From Haematococcus lacustris (Eukaryota > Chlorophyta > Chlorophyceae > Chlamydomonadales > Haematococcaceae): a stretch of DNA of 64,000 bases. The stretch covers positions 2,519,031-2,583,030 of the forward strand of contig JASKMD010000009.1 in assembly GCA_030144725.1 (NCBI GenBank), in the 5' to 3' direction. Each line of letters opens with the position of its first letter. The first letter of the stretch is position 1. A program made the position numbers and the translations under genes. Below, in pieces: positions 20,693 through 39,074 of this stretch. The notes beneath the pieces were generated by a model. It did no database searches. It worked only from the letters and a program-made list of their open reading frames with translations, and was not told the DNA's origin.

Positions 20693-21420
20693 CACTGAAC
20701 ACAACACTGAACGCACTGAACATAGCACTGAACACTACACTGAACATAGAACTGAACACTACACTGAACATTGAACTGAAGACACTGAACATTGCACTGA
20801 ACACACTGAACATAACACTGAACACACTGAACATAGCACTCAACACACTGAACATAGCACTGAACGCACTGAACATAGCACTGAACGCACTGAAGCGTGC
20901 ACTGAACGCACTGAACATTGCACTGAACGCACTGAATCGTGCACTGAACGCACTGAACCATGCACTGAACACACTGAACCCTAGCACTGAACACACTGAA
21001 CCATGCACTGAACACACTGAACCATGCACTGAACACACTGAACCATGCACTGAACGCACTGAATCGTGCACTGAACGCACTGAACCATGCACTGAACGCA
21101 CTGAACATAGCACTGAACGCACTGAACCGTGCACTGAACGCACTGAACCTTGGACTGAACGCACTGGACATTGCACTGAACGCACTGAATCGTGCACTGA
21201 ACGCACTGAACCATGCACTGAACGCACTGAACATAGCACTGAACGCACTGAACCGTGCACTGAACGCACTGAACCTTGGACTGAACGCACTGAACCTTGG
21301 ACTGAACGCACTGAATTATGCACTGAACGCACTGAATCGTGCACTGAACGCACTGAATCGTGCACTGAACGCACTGAATTGTGCACTGAACGCACTGAAC
21401 CGTGCACTGAACGCACTGAA
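20693..21420 (-). repeat. FB2 right minisatellite arm (inverted)
   Basis: CACTGAACGCACTGAACCATG-type units, the reverse complement of the left arm, about 730 bp. The first 250 bases toward the centre are more degenerate (CACTGAACATAG), as is the inner end of the left arm. The two arms could pair over hundreds of bases. Confidence 0.93.
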
Positions 21421-21565
21421 CTATACCCCCCAGCCCCAGCCTTTGACTTTTTTGGCCTGATTTTTTGGGGGTTGACTTGCTTACATCACAAGCTACCAAT
21501 GTGCAAAATTTCAGCCCAAACGGCCAAAGTCGGTCCAGGGGCCTGGCTGCTAATTCCTACGAGTG
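21421..21565 (-). repeat. FB2 right terminal inverted repeat
   Basis: Read on the minus strand it gives CACTCGTAGGAATTAGCAGC, then CCGACTTTGGCCGTTTGGGC and CCAAAAAATCAGGCC. It ends where the minisatellite begins. Confidence 0.85.
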
Positions 21566-21653
21566 ACACATCCTCATTCATCATTCACTTGTACTCTAGC
21601 AGCCTCACTTGTACTCTATGAGCCATGCCCTTGCACCCATGCTACCCTTTCAG

Positions 21654-22372
21654 GATGCATTGCGCAACATGAGGGAGAGCGGTAACTGGGCCAAAGTGTC
21701 GGCTGGATCTGCCAACCATGCCTGCTTTGACGTGGTCTTGGACAGTAAGTGGCACCTGCCCTATCACCCGCCACTCCTTGCATGCGCTTCTCAATGCTTC
21801 CAAATGACATCCCCGCTGTGCAGTTGAGTGGTGGAAGAGGCTGGATGCAGTGATCAGCCTCATGCAGCCAATCTACAACGCCATCCAACAGCTTGAGGCA
21901 AACCGCCCTCTCTTGAGCCAGGTATGGAGATACACATTCCATGGCATGACAATGGAGGTTCGCTGACCATTCCATGGCATGGCAATGGAGGTACGCTGAC
22001 CATTCCATGGCATACTATGCCACACCATGTTGTGGTGTTGTGGTGTTGAAGGTGATGAAGGTCTGGGACGACCTACTTCAGTGGGCCACCCAATGGGCTG
22101 ACAAGTTTGGGGACCCTAGTGAAGCCAACCCAGTGGACTGGTCCTTTGTGCTGGGAGTGCCAAGATTGTTTCGAGACCGTGCTATGAAGCACTACCACCC
22201 CGCCATGGCGGCATCACGGTATTGGTCACCAACAGCACGGTATTGGTCACCATCAATCACGGTATTGGTCACCAACAGCAACGGTATTGGTCACCATCAA
22301 TCAGCAACGGTATTGGTCACCAACAGCAACCAGCGTGACCAGGAGAAGGAGTTGGCCATCGAGCTGTACTAG
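21654..22372 (+). pseudogene. hAT-type transposase fragment, three exons
   Basis: Exons 21654-21744, 21824-21921 and 22052-22372 have GT/AG borders. Sense: RNMRESGNWAKVS, then WWKRLDAVISLMQP and LEANRPLLSQ, then FRDRAMKHYHPAMAAS. The LMxPI-x-AI-x-LEADRP-like block and YHPAMAAS resemble the RNase H-fold region of hAT transposases. The N-terminal BED finger and catalytic core are not found. After YHPAMAAS the frame enters a short tandem repeat (ACGGTATTGGTCACCAACAG, 22217-22330), where coding has probably been corrupted. Confidence 0.6.
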
Positions 22373-22499
22373 TGTGCTCTAGGTGCTAGTGCTCTGTTAC
22401 AGCCTTGGCCCAAGAAGGCCTCGAAAGGCCCCAGAAGTGCTGATATGATCACGCAACGGGTGTAATTGAACCTCTTTTCCATTGCCGTGGTCTCAAACT

Positions 22500-23009
22500 T
22501 AATTTTTGGCGTCGCGGAGAGTAGAGGAGTGATGCGGCGGTCTAGAGCATTTTTCCTATGGAGGGCGTCAAACCCTCTTGACACTCGGGGTTCCCAGGTG
22601 GGTTATGGTGCTAACCTGCCTCATTATCCTCTTGACTACAGACCCGGTCATATCACATCTTTATGCCATCATATTCAGTCATATGACCAATTCCTCAGCA
22701 AGTCATATGATCGGTCGCGCCCTACTGGGGGTGGAGAAGGCTCGGTTTGAGGGGGTAACTTTCGTTGATCGCACATGCACCAGATGCACAGAGGGGGTAG
22801 TGGATGACGCCATGCATTTCATCTTTGGGTGCACTGCCACGAGTTCCATCAGGGAGCAGCCGGAGTTTGCCATGACTTTACAGAACAATAATGAGAACTT
22901 GCATGACTTCATGTTGAGCCCATGTGCACCTCTGTTTGTGCACCTTGCTTTGAAGTGCGTTACAGAAAGTCCCGAACCTACAGAGGGGGAGGGCGGCCTA
23001 GCAGCCTAA
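22500..23009 (+). pseudogene. LINE-type reverse transcriptase C-terminal fragment
   Basis: The open frame 22578-23009 reads CTRCTEGVVDDAMHFIFGC, matching the Cys-Cys-His-Cys zinc motif that follows RT in many non-LTR elements. No RT core is present upstream. It is not collinear with LINE1 or LINE2 by eye. Confidence 0.5.
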
Positions 23010-23549
23010 CGGCTGACGGCTTAAGCGGTGTAAGCCACATCATCACCAAGGTATCGTATCAGTACAGTTTGCAGCACACTGAACAAGCATCCAACTTAGC
23101 AACGCATCAGGTGATGTACAAACGCTACTCACTAACTGAGTCATCACAACAACGTGGATGTCTGTCCCTACATCTCGCTTTGCAAGTCTGTTGACATCTA
23201 CAAGTCTTGCCATCGATTGCCTCCTCCAATCAACTAATTGACTACCTATTTCTATACTGCCTCAACAGAGCAAAAAGACATGCCACAACCAGTGTGACAT
23301 GCCATGATCAGTGTGGCCGCCATGCATCAGCTTGTGTCAGCAGCCAAACCTCCGTCAAGCCATGGTGGCACAAGCTGTCCACATTCCAATTCACCCACTG
23401 CTGTGCTGACAGAGATGTCATTGCAATGGTTGAGTTGGCGGGCAATGCGCAGTGTGACTAGCCAGGGCTGTAGCTGCAGCCCAGGTCAGCAGCCATCCAG
23501 GTCAGCAGCCATTCAGCCAGGGCCCCATGCAGACAGCATCATCCCCCAA
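23010..23549. other. Intergenic, no feature recognised
   Basis: Simple unique-looking sequence with a short repeated CAGCAGCCATNCAG phrase near 23490-23515. It lies downstream of the stop codon of the ankyrin-RING gene. Confidence 0.5.
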
Positions 23550-31152
<7,603 letters not shown>

Positions 31153-31225
31153 ACGCGGCCAGCGAGGAAGCCCGCGGCGCTTAGCAAGCCAGGGGGATGC
31201 TTCATGGCTCAGCTACCATCCTTGC

Positions 31226-31909
31226 GTGCATTCATGTATATTTCAACGCATTGATCAGTTTTGCATGACTGGACCGGCTTGGGCTGCGGTTTCAGCCGGC
31301 TTGTGGGAGAGTGACATGTGTGGCACATCCTCATGGCCTCGGCAACAGTCAGGAGTTTGCTTTAGTGCGGTGCGGATGACAGACATAACCCGCAACACCT
31401 TGACAAATCCCTGCTTCCGCTCCAGATCAAGAGCTCTTCTGACCGTTCTCCGTCAACTGTGGTACATCTTTCTACCCCAGTACCAGCCAATAGGCCGAGC
31501 TGCTCCTATGGCGCGCGCCGCTAAAATCTGTACCGCACAGGTGAGGGAGACAGGTATCATGAAGTCCTTGCGAACCGACAGAGCAATTATGGGGCACGTG
31601 TGGACCAGGATGGTGCAAGGAAGGGAGAGCACCTTCTGGCAGCATCAACTCTTACACTGTGCATGTCCAACCAATTTGGGACGGGCAACTGCAGCCATGA
31701 TGGTTACCATCAACCCGTATGATGCCCTCGTTGTTTGTCGAGTTTGCGAAGAGGTGTCATCTCTGGCTGCATCACCACTCGTTGTTCCTGCTGGCCCATT
31801 GAAGGAGGGCACACATCACACTGTTAGTGTTGTGCTTCCTCTTGCCCTACGCCCGCCCTCAGCCCCACTTCATGCCACAATGCCAGCTCCTCCACCACCT
31901 CCTAGCTGA
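31226..31909 (+). CDS. Hypothetical open reading frame, 227 codons
   Basis: An uninterrupted frame starting 74 bases upstream of, and divergent from, the ankyrin-RING start codon. The translation (MHSCIFQRIDQFCM... ending in PAPPPPPS) matches no family I recognise and has no clear domain. It may be chance coding in the shared upstream region. Confidence 0.25.
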   Translation: MHSCIFQRIDQFCMTGPAWAAVSAGLWESDMCGTSSWPRQQSGVCFSAVRMTDITRNTLTNPCFRSRSRALLTVLRQLWYIFLPQYQPIGRAAPMARAAKICTAQVRETGIMKSLRTDRAIMGHVWTRMVQGRESTFWQHQLLHCACPTNLGRATAAMMVTINPYDALVVCRVCEEVSSLAASPLVVPAGPLKEGTHHTVSVVLPLALRPPSAPLHATMPAPPPPPS

Positions 31910-32157
31910 GATTAACAGCCTGCTGTTTTGTCCCCTACCTCATCTAGCATTGTATTTCTCACCTGATAACCATTGTTCATGGAGCACTACACGCCCTACA
32001 CCAAGAAAACCAGCACCGGCAAGCAGAGAAAATGACCAAGACACCATATTGCCATGACCCATGCATCTAGCCACTGCCGTTTTTCTCTTGTATCGTACGC
32101 TAGTCATAGCCTTTTGACAGAGCCTCTTTCATATGTGGCAGAGCATGAGGCAGATTG
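31910..32157. other. Intergenic, nothing recognised
   Basis: AT-richer than its surroundings, with no repeat or coding exon noted. Confidence 0.4.
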
Positions 32158-33408
32158 TTAAGTTCGCCTGCAAATGTCACAGATGTAACTTGTCACAAAT
32201 ATACATGATGCACGCTTTGTTCCAGGGACCCTGCCAGGCCCCTTGACCTCTGCCGGCCTCCCCAGCAGCGGCAGGGGGGGAGGGGTGGTGTTGTGGGGAG
32301 GTGTCACGGGCGTACCCGGCTGCATTGAGGAGGTAGCCGACTGGGTAGGTTCCCGCAGGTGCTGCTGCTGCTGTGGCCGCTGTGGTGTGGGGGTGGTAGT
32401 AGGGGAAGGAAAGAGCTGGTGTGCCGCAACAACAATCCAGTTGCCTTGGCAGAGGTGTTTCTGCTTGGGGCTGCAGGCAGTGGCCACAGCGGGATCTAGG
32501 TTGAGTTGCACTGACCCAGCAGCAAGGGCAGCAGCAGGGGCAGGGGCAGCAGCAGGGGCAGGGGCAGGGGCAGCAGCAGCTGCAGGGGCTGCAGCAGGGC
32601 AGGGGCAGCAGCAGCTGCAGGGGCTGCAGCAGGGCAGGGGCAGCAGCAGCTGCAGGGGCTGCAGCAGGGCAGGGGCAGCAGCAGGGGCAGCGGCAGCAGA
32701 AGCAGCAGGGGTAGCAGTGGGGGGCCTGATGGAAGGCTGCACTGACCCGCGTTGTTCAGCAACGTGAAGGGGGTGAGGCGCGCGCTGCTGAGCTGCTCGC
32801 CCCCAGCTTGCCTGTCTCCCCAGCACCTGATCTGGGGGCAGGGCCTTGTCCCTGCCTTGGCTTCCTCCATGTCCCTAGCGATGTGCCTCCTGCGTGTGCA
32901 ACGAGCATCAAATGAGACATATCCCTGCCAACTTGACCTGAGGGCTGATGAACCAGGGGGCCAGGCTGCATAGTGTGACTGTGCGCATGCGGCTTCACTG
33001 TTGAAGCAAACTGCCCCAGCTGCAAGAGGAGCACACCGTGAGTGGCCCCTAACATGCCCCAGGTTGTCATCAGGCCTGACACACACCCTAGCACTGCTAC
33101 CCTGACCTGCACCCTGACCTGCACCCTGACCTGACCTGCACCCTGACCTGCACCCTGACATGACCTGCACCCTGACCTGACCTGCACCCTGACCTGACCT
33201 GCACCCTGACCTGCACCCTGACATGACCTGCACCCTGACCTGACCTGCACCCTGACCTGACCTGCACCCTGACCTGACCTGCACCCTGACCTGCACCCTG
33301 ACCTGCACCCTGACCTGGAACCAGTATTGCTGCCGTTCCCCCACACATGGCGGCTGCTCCTGCAGGTGCCCCCCGCCCCAGTGCTATAATGAGCCTGGCC
33401 CTGCCCAC
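32158..33408 (-). other. Low-complexity possible coding continuation of the cyclophilin-like gene
   Basis: The minus strand between 32158 and 32826 is open (222 codons), with Pro/Ala/Leu-rich repeats from a 40-bp-scale GCAGCAGCTGCAGGGGCTGC tandem at about 32515-32700. I could not find the remaining cyclophilin blocks here, and no exon border is certain. The frame may be spurious. Confidence 0.3.
33100..33317 (+). repeat. CCTGACCTGCA minisatellite
   Basis: Tandem 12-bp (CCTGACCTGCAC) and 17-bp (CCTGACCTGACCTGCAC) units over about 215 bp, with some TGACATGACC variants. It lies downstream of the cyclophilin-like exon on the minus strand. Confidence 0.93.
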
Positions 33409-33561
33409 CTGGTTGGTGGTGTACAGCCCCAGCTGCACCAGCCTGAAGATGTGGGCTGCAGTGACGGGGGCCACCTCAGGCAGGAAGGCAAACTCCTGCA
33501 GGCCCACCAGCACCCACTCGGTTTGCTGAGGGTCTGTTGGGGGAGTGCGAGCTGCAGCCAT
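33409..33561 (-). CDS. Cyclophilin-like first exon (partial gene)
   Basis: Fifty-one codons from ATG 33561 to a GT donor (CAG then GTGGGC): FLPEVAPVTAAHIFRLVQLG followed by LYTTNQ. This matches the N-terminal beta-strand and helix of divergent plant cyclophilins (peptidyl-prolyl isomerases), in which APxT-x2-x-FxxL and YxxxxFHR-like motifs follow. The catalytic FFR block expected in the next exon was not found, so the gene is either broken or its exons are hidden in low-complexity sequence to 32158. Confidence 0.45.
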
Positions 33562-34256
33562 GCTGAGCTGGACCCTCCAGCACTGGCAATGGTCATGGCT
33601 ATGGCGGTGCTGATGCTGATTGCTGCAATGCTGAATGTGGGTTTCCCCCTTTGTAAGAGGGATTAGGTGGCTGAATGATTGGATGATGGCAATGCTTGTA
33701 CTGGATGGCAATATGATCAAGTACTGGATAGCAATATGCAGATACTAGATTGCAACAATGAAAAACGGTCGTAATAATGGGTGAGCATGCCTTTCTGGTG
33801 TGTGGCTCATGTGTGGCTGGCACCGCCCCTGCAGCTCAAGTGCAGTCGCAGCACACGCGACCCGCACGAACTACCAGCCCACCATTTCCATGCTACCAGC
33901 GGGTCTGCTTCTGAAGCTAGAGCAATGCTATGATGCAAGACACTGACACCTACAAGGCCCAGCCCATGACATTGACCTGGCTTCCACTAATGTGCACAGT
34001 TGACTTCACATACAGCCATACACAGCCATACGCACTTATATGTTTTCAGCCGTGACATATGCAGCAACAGTTTTGCCGATCACGTCTCATGAGGTGTGGC
34101 AAGGCCAGCCAGCAGCCAGGAACATCACACCCCTACCCCTACAGGACATCCAAACATCAAATGGCCAGATGTCTTACGCCCCTGCTTAACCTCATGTTTG
34201 CCCCTTCAACAGCCATTGATCATGTGATCATGGCGGCAACTATGCCAAATGCCACA
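33562..34256. other. Intergenic, nothing recognised
   Basis: Contains a short direct repeat of ACTGGATNGCAATATG near 33700-33740 and CACATACAGCCATACA near 34005-34030. No coding exon supported. Confidence 0.4.
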
Positions 34257-34784
34257 GTGTTGAGGGCAGCTGGTGTTGAGGGCAGCTGGTGTTGAGGGCA
34301 GCTAGTGTTGAGGGCAGCTAGTGTTGAGGGCAGCTAGTGTTGAGGGCAGCTGGTGTTGAGGGCAGCTGGTGTTGAGGGCAGCTGGTGTTGAGGGCAGCTG
34401 GTGTTGAGGGCAGCTAGTGTTGAGGGCAGCTAGTGTTGAGGGCAGCTAGTGTTGAGAGCAGCTGGTGTTGAGGGCAGCTAGTGTTGAGGGCAGCTAGTGT
34501 TGAGGGCAGCTAGTGTTGAGGGCAGCTAGTGTTGAGGGCAGCTAGTGTTGAGGGCAGCTAGTGTTGAGGGCAGCTAGTGTTGAGGGCAGCTAGTGTTGAG
34601 GGCAGCTAGTGTTGAAGGCAGCTAGTGTTGAGGGCAGCTAGTATTGAGGGCAGCTGGTGTTGAGGGCAGCTGGTGTTGAGGGCAGCTGGTGTTGAGGGCA
34701 GCTAGTGTTGAGGGCAGCTAGTGTTGAGGGCAGCTAGTGTTGAGGGCAGCTAGTGTTGAGGGCAGCTAGTGTTGAGGGCAGCTA
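34257..34784 (+). repeat. 16-bp minisatellite GTGTTGAGGGCAGCTA, about 33 copies
   Basis: Regular tandem array of GTGTTGAGGGCAGCTA with GGTGTT/AGTGTT variants arranged in small blocks, 528 bp in all. The 16-bp unit shifts frame each copy, so it has no coding potential. Confidence 0.97.
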
Positions 34785-35888
34785 GGGGCCAGCTCGAGGC
34801 CAAGCCCAGGCAGAGTGGGAGGCCCAGAGAAAGGGGGGTCCGGCCCACCAAGTGTGATGCTTCCAATGTGCCCACGGTGCTCAATATCCTGTGCTGTGCA
34901 GTCAGTCCAGGGCCACGCCCCACTGGGCTGTGCCACTAGGTAGGCCGTCCAGCCATGCCGCAGCCAGGCAGGCCAGGCCAGGAGTGGGTGCATGTGCTCG
35001 CCAAGGCCCTGTTTTGCAAGCGGTGGTTACAGTCATCATCCCCGCTGAAAGGAGGTACGAGCTAGTAGTAGGAGGTGGATACACACCAGAGCAGCAGAGC
35101 TGGAGCTGGAGGGCCCGCTAGCAGTCAGCTATCACCAGTCATAAAGTGGCAGCCTGTGCTTGATCTCCCATATCAATGCATGCAGTTTTCTGGGCTGGCA
35201 GGAGGCTTGATGGCCTAAAATGCTTGAGGGCAAGGTTATGACAGTAAGGAAATCAAAACATGGCTCTTGGCCTCAGCTGATACAACCCAGGAAGCCCATG
35301 CACTTCAGGGAGAACAGCCACCCACGATGTCGCCAGCATCCAGCTGAAACACCACGCGCTCCTCGCTCAGCTTGGGGTGCACCTCCTCATTGGCTGCACC
35401 CGCAGCGATGAGACACAAAGACATGACAGCCAGGACACATTTTGTATGTGATCGCAGCATTCGACGTGGTTATGGTATCATGAGCGCGATGCGCCAATGT
35501 AAATGCCGAATGCGCCCACCACGGGTTCCCCCATTCAAGATTTTGTGGGGGGTGGGGACCCCCAATTTTTGCTTTAAATCAGCCTTTGCTTGTCTGGTAC
35601 AACCAGCCTTCGCTTGTCTGGTACACCAGGGCTAGCTAGTATCAGACACCAGGCATGCTCAAAGATGGGGAAGACGGCTGTGCCATGTCACCATAAGCGA
35701 TGCTTTGCGATGGTGCCAGGAGCGCACATAGACAGTAGCATATCACAAGAGTGCATGCTAAGATAGGGCCGATGAGAAGGTGGCTTGAAAGGCGCAACCG
35801 CCTCGCATGAATTGTCGGACATGGAGATGAACCTGACGCGTAATTACCTGCCAATGGGTGTTTGCTTTGCAAAACTCGTCGCAAATTA
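34785..35888. other. Unique sequence; likely original upstream region of the SnRK2 gene
   Basis: No coding exon recognised. Apart from the LINE2 composite (35898-45347), this sequence would lie directly upstream of the kinase start at 45408. A short direct repeat CAGCCTTNGCTTGTCTGGTA is at 35581-35622. Confidence 0.45.
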
Positions 35889-35897
35889 GCTGCAACT
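35889..35897 (+). repeat. LINE2 target-site duplication, left copy
   Basis: GCTGCAACT occurs here, next to the LINE2 3' end, and again at 45348-45356, next to its 5' end. Nine bases is short, so this is probable, not proven. Confidence 0.5.
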
Positions 35898-35919
35898 AAG
35901 AAAGAAGAAGAAGACTACT

Positions 35920-35934
35920 CCGGCGTGGAGCCGG
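35920..35934 (-). other. LINE2 3' UTR stem-loop
   Basis: On the minus strand CCGGC-TCCAC-GCCGG. It is the counterpart of the LINE1 stem at 7430-7443, with one compensatory base-pair change, and is followed by the same GTAGTCTTCTTC tail. Confidence 0.6.
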
Positions 35935-36011
35935 CGTGCATTAAGGAAGGAGCTTCCGCCTGGGGCGCGGCCTGCTCCCACCACCTACCCTGGGTGATGG
36001 AGAGACCCTTC

Positions 36012-37470
36012 CTAGCCCCAATCCCCTTTCCCTGCTCTGAGTCTGTAGCTTGTTTTGGCGATGCTATGTGAGCTTATCACTGCGTGCCGGGTGAGCTTGT
36101 TAAGTAGTTTGATGGTGTTAGTGTGTGTTACACCCAACTCCCTCATATGTTGCTTGGTGTGTGCTTCGTATGTAATGCCGCCTATGCCAAGTAGGATAGG
36201 TCGGATGGTAACGGTGTTGCCAGCTTCCCGGATGGCCGTGGCGAGGGCTGCGTGTTGTGTGCTGGCTTTTTCTAGTTGTTCGGTCCATCGAGAGTCGGCG
36301 CAATATTTAATCTCCAATATAGTGACGTGCTTGTTGGACTCGTCCTTATCCCTGTTTCTTTTGTTGCTTTTGGTGGTGACCATGATGATATCAGGGCGGG
36401 TTGTCGTATTGTGTGCTGTTGGCAGGCCTATGGCTGCAAGGGTGTCGCTTAAGGTGGTGTTAGGGAGATCCATGTCGTTTTGCTCGCCGCGTGCGTGGCT
36501 GCCGATGTCAGTGTATGTGATGCACCCTCCTTGCGAGCCTTTACTGATCGCTTTAGTGATGAGGCGTCCCGCCCCGTTGTGCCGCTCTTGTACTAAAGCT
36601 GCAGTGCGGGTGCATCCCGAGAGAAGGTGAGTAGCACTATCGGCCTCGCCGCAGAGCGGGCACCGATCGTCCGCGGTCTTCCCCCAGCGCATCGCCAATT
36701 TCTGGTTGTAGAGCCCGCCAGTGCGGTAGAGCAGTGCTGTTCTTTGGGCAGCGGTCGGGATGCCCGGGTCGAGCATTACTCTTTCACATGACCCTTTGGC
36801 GGCGACCCTGGCGATGTCTTGGGACATCTGGTAGTAGATGCTATCTTGGTTTGCGAGTCCCAGTTTGTGTTTGGCGCGCATATGTGTGCGTACGCTGTGT
36901 CGGCAGTCCGGTAGCGGTATGGTGGTGCCAGTTTCGGTGGTTGCGCTCAGCCAGGTCTGTTGTTCGGTGTGCTCGTGCGGGGCCTGAGTGTGGGCTTGCT
37001 CCGGGTACATAGCCGCGTGTTTGGCCAGGGTGTCTGCCGCTTCATTTCCGATGATGCCGGAATGTGCCCGGACTTTTCGTAGGTGTATAGTGTCGCGGCT
37101 GTTCATGATCAGGGTGGCGATGTCGGCCAATATGTCCCTGTGGTGATGTGTGTGGAGCGACATTGGGTTGGCCAGTGCTCTCCGTATTTGGTATATGGAG
37201 CAGAGGCTGTCAGTGGCGATCTGGGTTGCTCCCGATTTGATGGCCGCGTGGATAGCTGCGAGCTCTGCTCTGTTTATGGTGCTGTGGTCGGGTAGGGCAA
37301 TGGTGAGCCGCTCGTCATTCTCCGGTGTGTACACTCCCGCTCCCACTTTCCGCGACGGGGCGCGATCCGCTCCTTGCATGCAGCTGCCATCTGTGTACGT
37401 GACAGTCCTCCAGTTGGGGATGACCATACTTGATGTTGTGCAGAACGGGGGTGCGATCTGGTTGGGTTGG
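36012..37470 (-). CDS. LINE2 ORF, C-terminal part: RNase H and restriction-like endonuclease
   Basis: Continuous frame ending at 36012. RNase H acidic residues are in YTDGSC, NRAEL, ATDSLC and GNEAAD. Then come CPLCGEADSATHLLSGC and the PD-(D/E)XK-like RPDII and ILEIKYC motifs. It aligns with LINE1 residues from about 720 to the end with frequent substitutions, so the two copies are from related but diverged lineages. The N-terminal border at 37470 is the LTR-element insertion site. Confidence 0.87.
37466..37470 (+). repeat. 5-bp target duplication of the small LTR element
   Basis: GTTGG precedes the left LTR and recurs at 40423-40427 after the right LTR. Confidence 0.85.
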
Positions 37471-37875
37471 TGTTACAGTCCTGCTTTGAAACCAGAATGT
37501 GTTTTGAAATGCGCATGCAGATCTTTCCCAGCCCTGCATGCGAGATCTGGGTTTGTCATGTCTTACTTTGTCATGACGGTTGTTAGTTGTTCTTGGCTTA
37601 CTTAAGGCTGAGCGCTGCTTAGTGTCGGGACGGGGGATTCAAGGACTTCTGGGGACTCTGGATCGGATGACTGGTTCAGTGACGTAGGAATGCGATGAGA
37701 ACTGTTTTTACTGATGCCATCTTCTTGACGATGTAAGTACAAAGCACTGCCACGCTAGTCGGAAGTTGTCTACGAGTACGTAGTCAGCCACAGCGGCAAC
37801 ATGTCTCTGGCGGCTGCAGCCGGAGTTTAGTTCGCAGCCAGCCATGCATCCTGACCGCGCAGCAGCACTGTAACA
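37471..37875 (+). repeat. Small LTR element, left LTR
   Basis: 405 bp, TG...CA ends. It appears identical to the right LTR by eye over its whole length, which indicates recent insertion. Confidence 0.92.
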
Positions 37876-39070
37876 TTTGGTTTCCTCGCATCGATCATCG
37901 GCCTGTGCTCTTGCCTCACGCAACGCAGTAATCGAGCTTTCGAGGTACTTTTGGGCAGTACCTCCGGTGCAAGAACGCCGAAGGCTCAAGCTGACCCATT
38001 AACACCATCGCAACGTAAGCTTGCCCAGCTGCTCTAACCGCTGACCTGCAGTGTTTGTACCTGCAGTGTTTCGAATGCCTACCCGCGAAAGCGGTGCCCA
38101 CCTGCGCAAGCGGTGTCTACCCGCGAAAGCGGTGCCCACCTGCGCAAGCAGTGACTACCCGCGAGAGCGGTGTTTACCTGCGTTAGCGGTGACTACCTGC
38201 GCATGCAGTGCTACCTGCTCTTAGCAGTGAACTCTGGACTTCCGTACCTCGCGGGACCTTAGTACCTCGCGGGACCTTAGTACCTCGCGGGACCAGCCCG
38301 ACAGCTTAGCTTCACTTCGCAGCCGAGTTGACATGCAGCTCACAGCGACGCACACCACCGTCAACCCCACCACCACCCTCACGATACGTTGACATTGTAA
38401 AGCCAGCCATGTTTCATTGGTTGTGTCTCAGCTTCTACCAGTCCATTAGGGCACACAAGCAGGCCAAATCACCAAGCACGGTGCCTCCAGCTACAAAGCC
38501 ATCAGCACAGTTACAAACCATTACAGTTCACTGGCTTAGCCTTCAATCATGCCATAAACCGCCATCATGGCACCAATCCTTCTCACAACAACAGCACTAC
38601 AAATGACGCCACCACACGGCTGTGACAACACAACACAGAGCAGAGAGCACGACCACTGGCTGCAAGACCAACACAATCAGCATGCACAACATAATGACAC
38701 AACACATACATGCAACTCTACCAATAGTTGCTGACCAGCCAGCTCTTGGTACCTACCTAATAGCACACATCACCACCAGCTGTTGAGCTGTGAGCACATC
38801 CCTATGCTCACTGACGCTGACACCACCTGACCCATTGACGCCAGCTGACCCACTGACACCAGCCGCTGAGCTGTGCGCATACACAAGACACATACTCCCG
38901 CTACCCACAATCCACACCAAGGACAACCTGCAGCAACAGGTCAGCACATCATTGGCATGACAAGCAGAGCTAGACCAGCTCAGCAGCCAGCCACAGCTCT
39001 CAAGCCGCTAGCGGCACAGCTAGTGCACACTCTGGCAACCCAGGCAACACCTAGGGAAGCACACAACGAC
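37876..39070. other. Internal region of the small LTR element
   Basis: No coding frame of note. Contains short repeats: ACCCGCGAAAGCGGTGCCC-like units at 38083-38200 and three copies of TAGTACCTCGCGGGACC-like sequence at 38240-38295. Confidence 0.6.
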
Positions 39071-39074
39071 AACA

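Larger units (their letters stand above)
15631..21565. mobile_element. FB2: 5.9-kb foldback element with inverted minisatellite arms
   Basis: Both ends carry CACTCGTAGGAATTAGCAGC in inverted orientation, followed on each side by the GGCCGTTTRGGCTGAAA and AAAAAAGTCAAAGG blocks and then by a GTTCAGTG minisatellite. The minisatellite runs 2.2 kb on the left and 0.73 kb, in reverse orientation, on the right. The centre (18.0-20.7 kb) holds a transposase-gene fragment, a (GGGA)n tract and unassigned sequence. No transposase gene is visible, so movement would need enzymes in trans. The terminus resembles that of FB1 and the MITE. No clear target duplication was found. Confidence 0.8.

Noticed and set aside
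36055..37295. Plus-strand frames opposite LINE2 (hydrophobic, Cys-rich)
   Set aside because: They are shadows of the RNase H/endonuclease coding strand.
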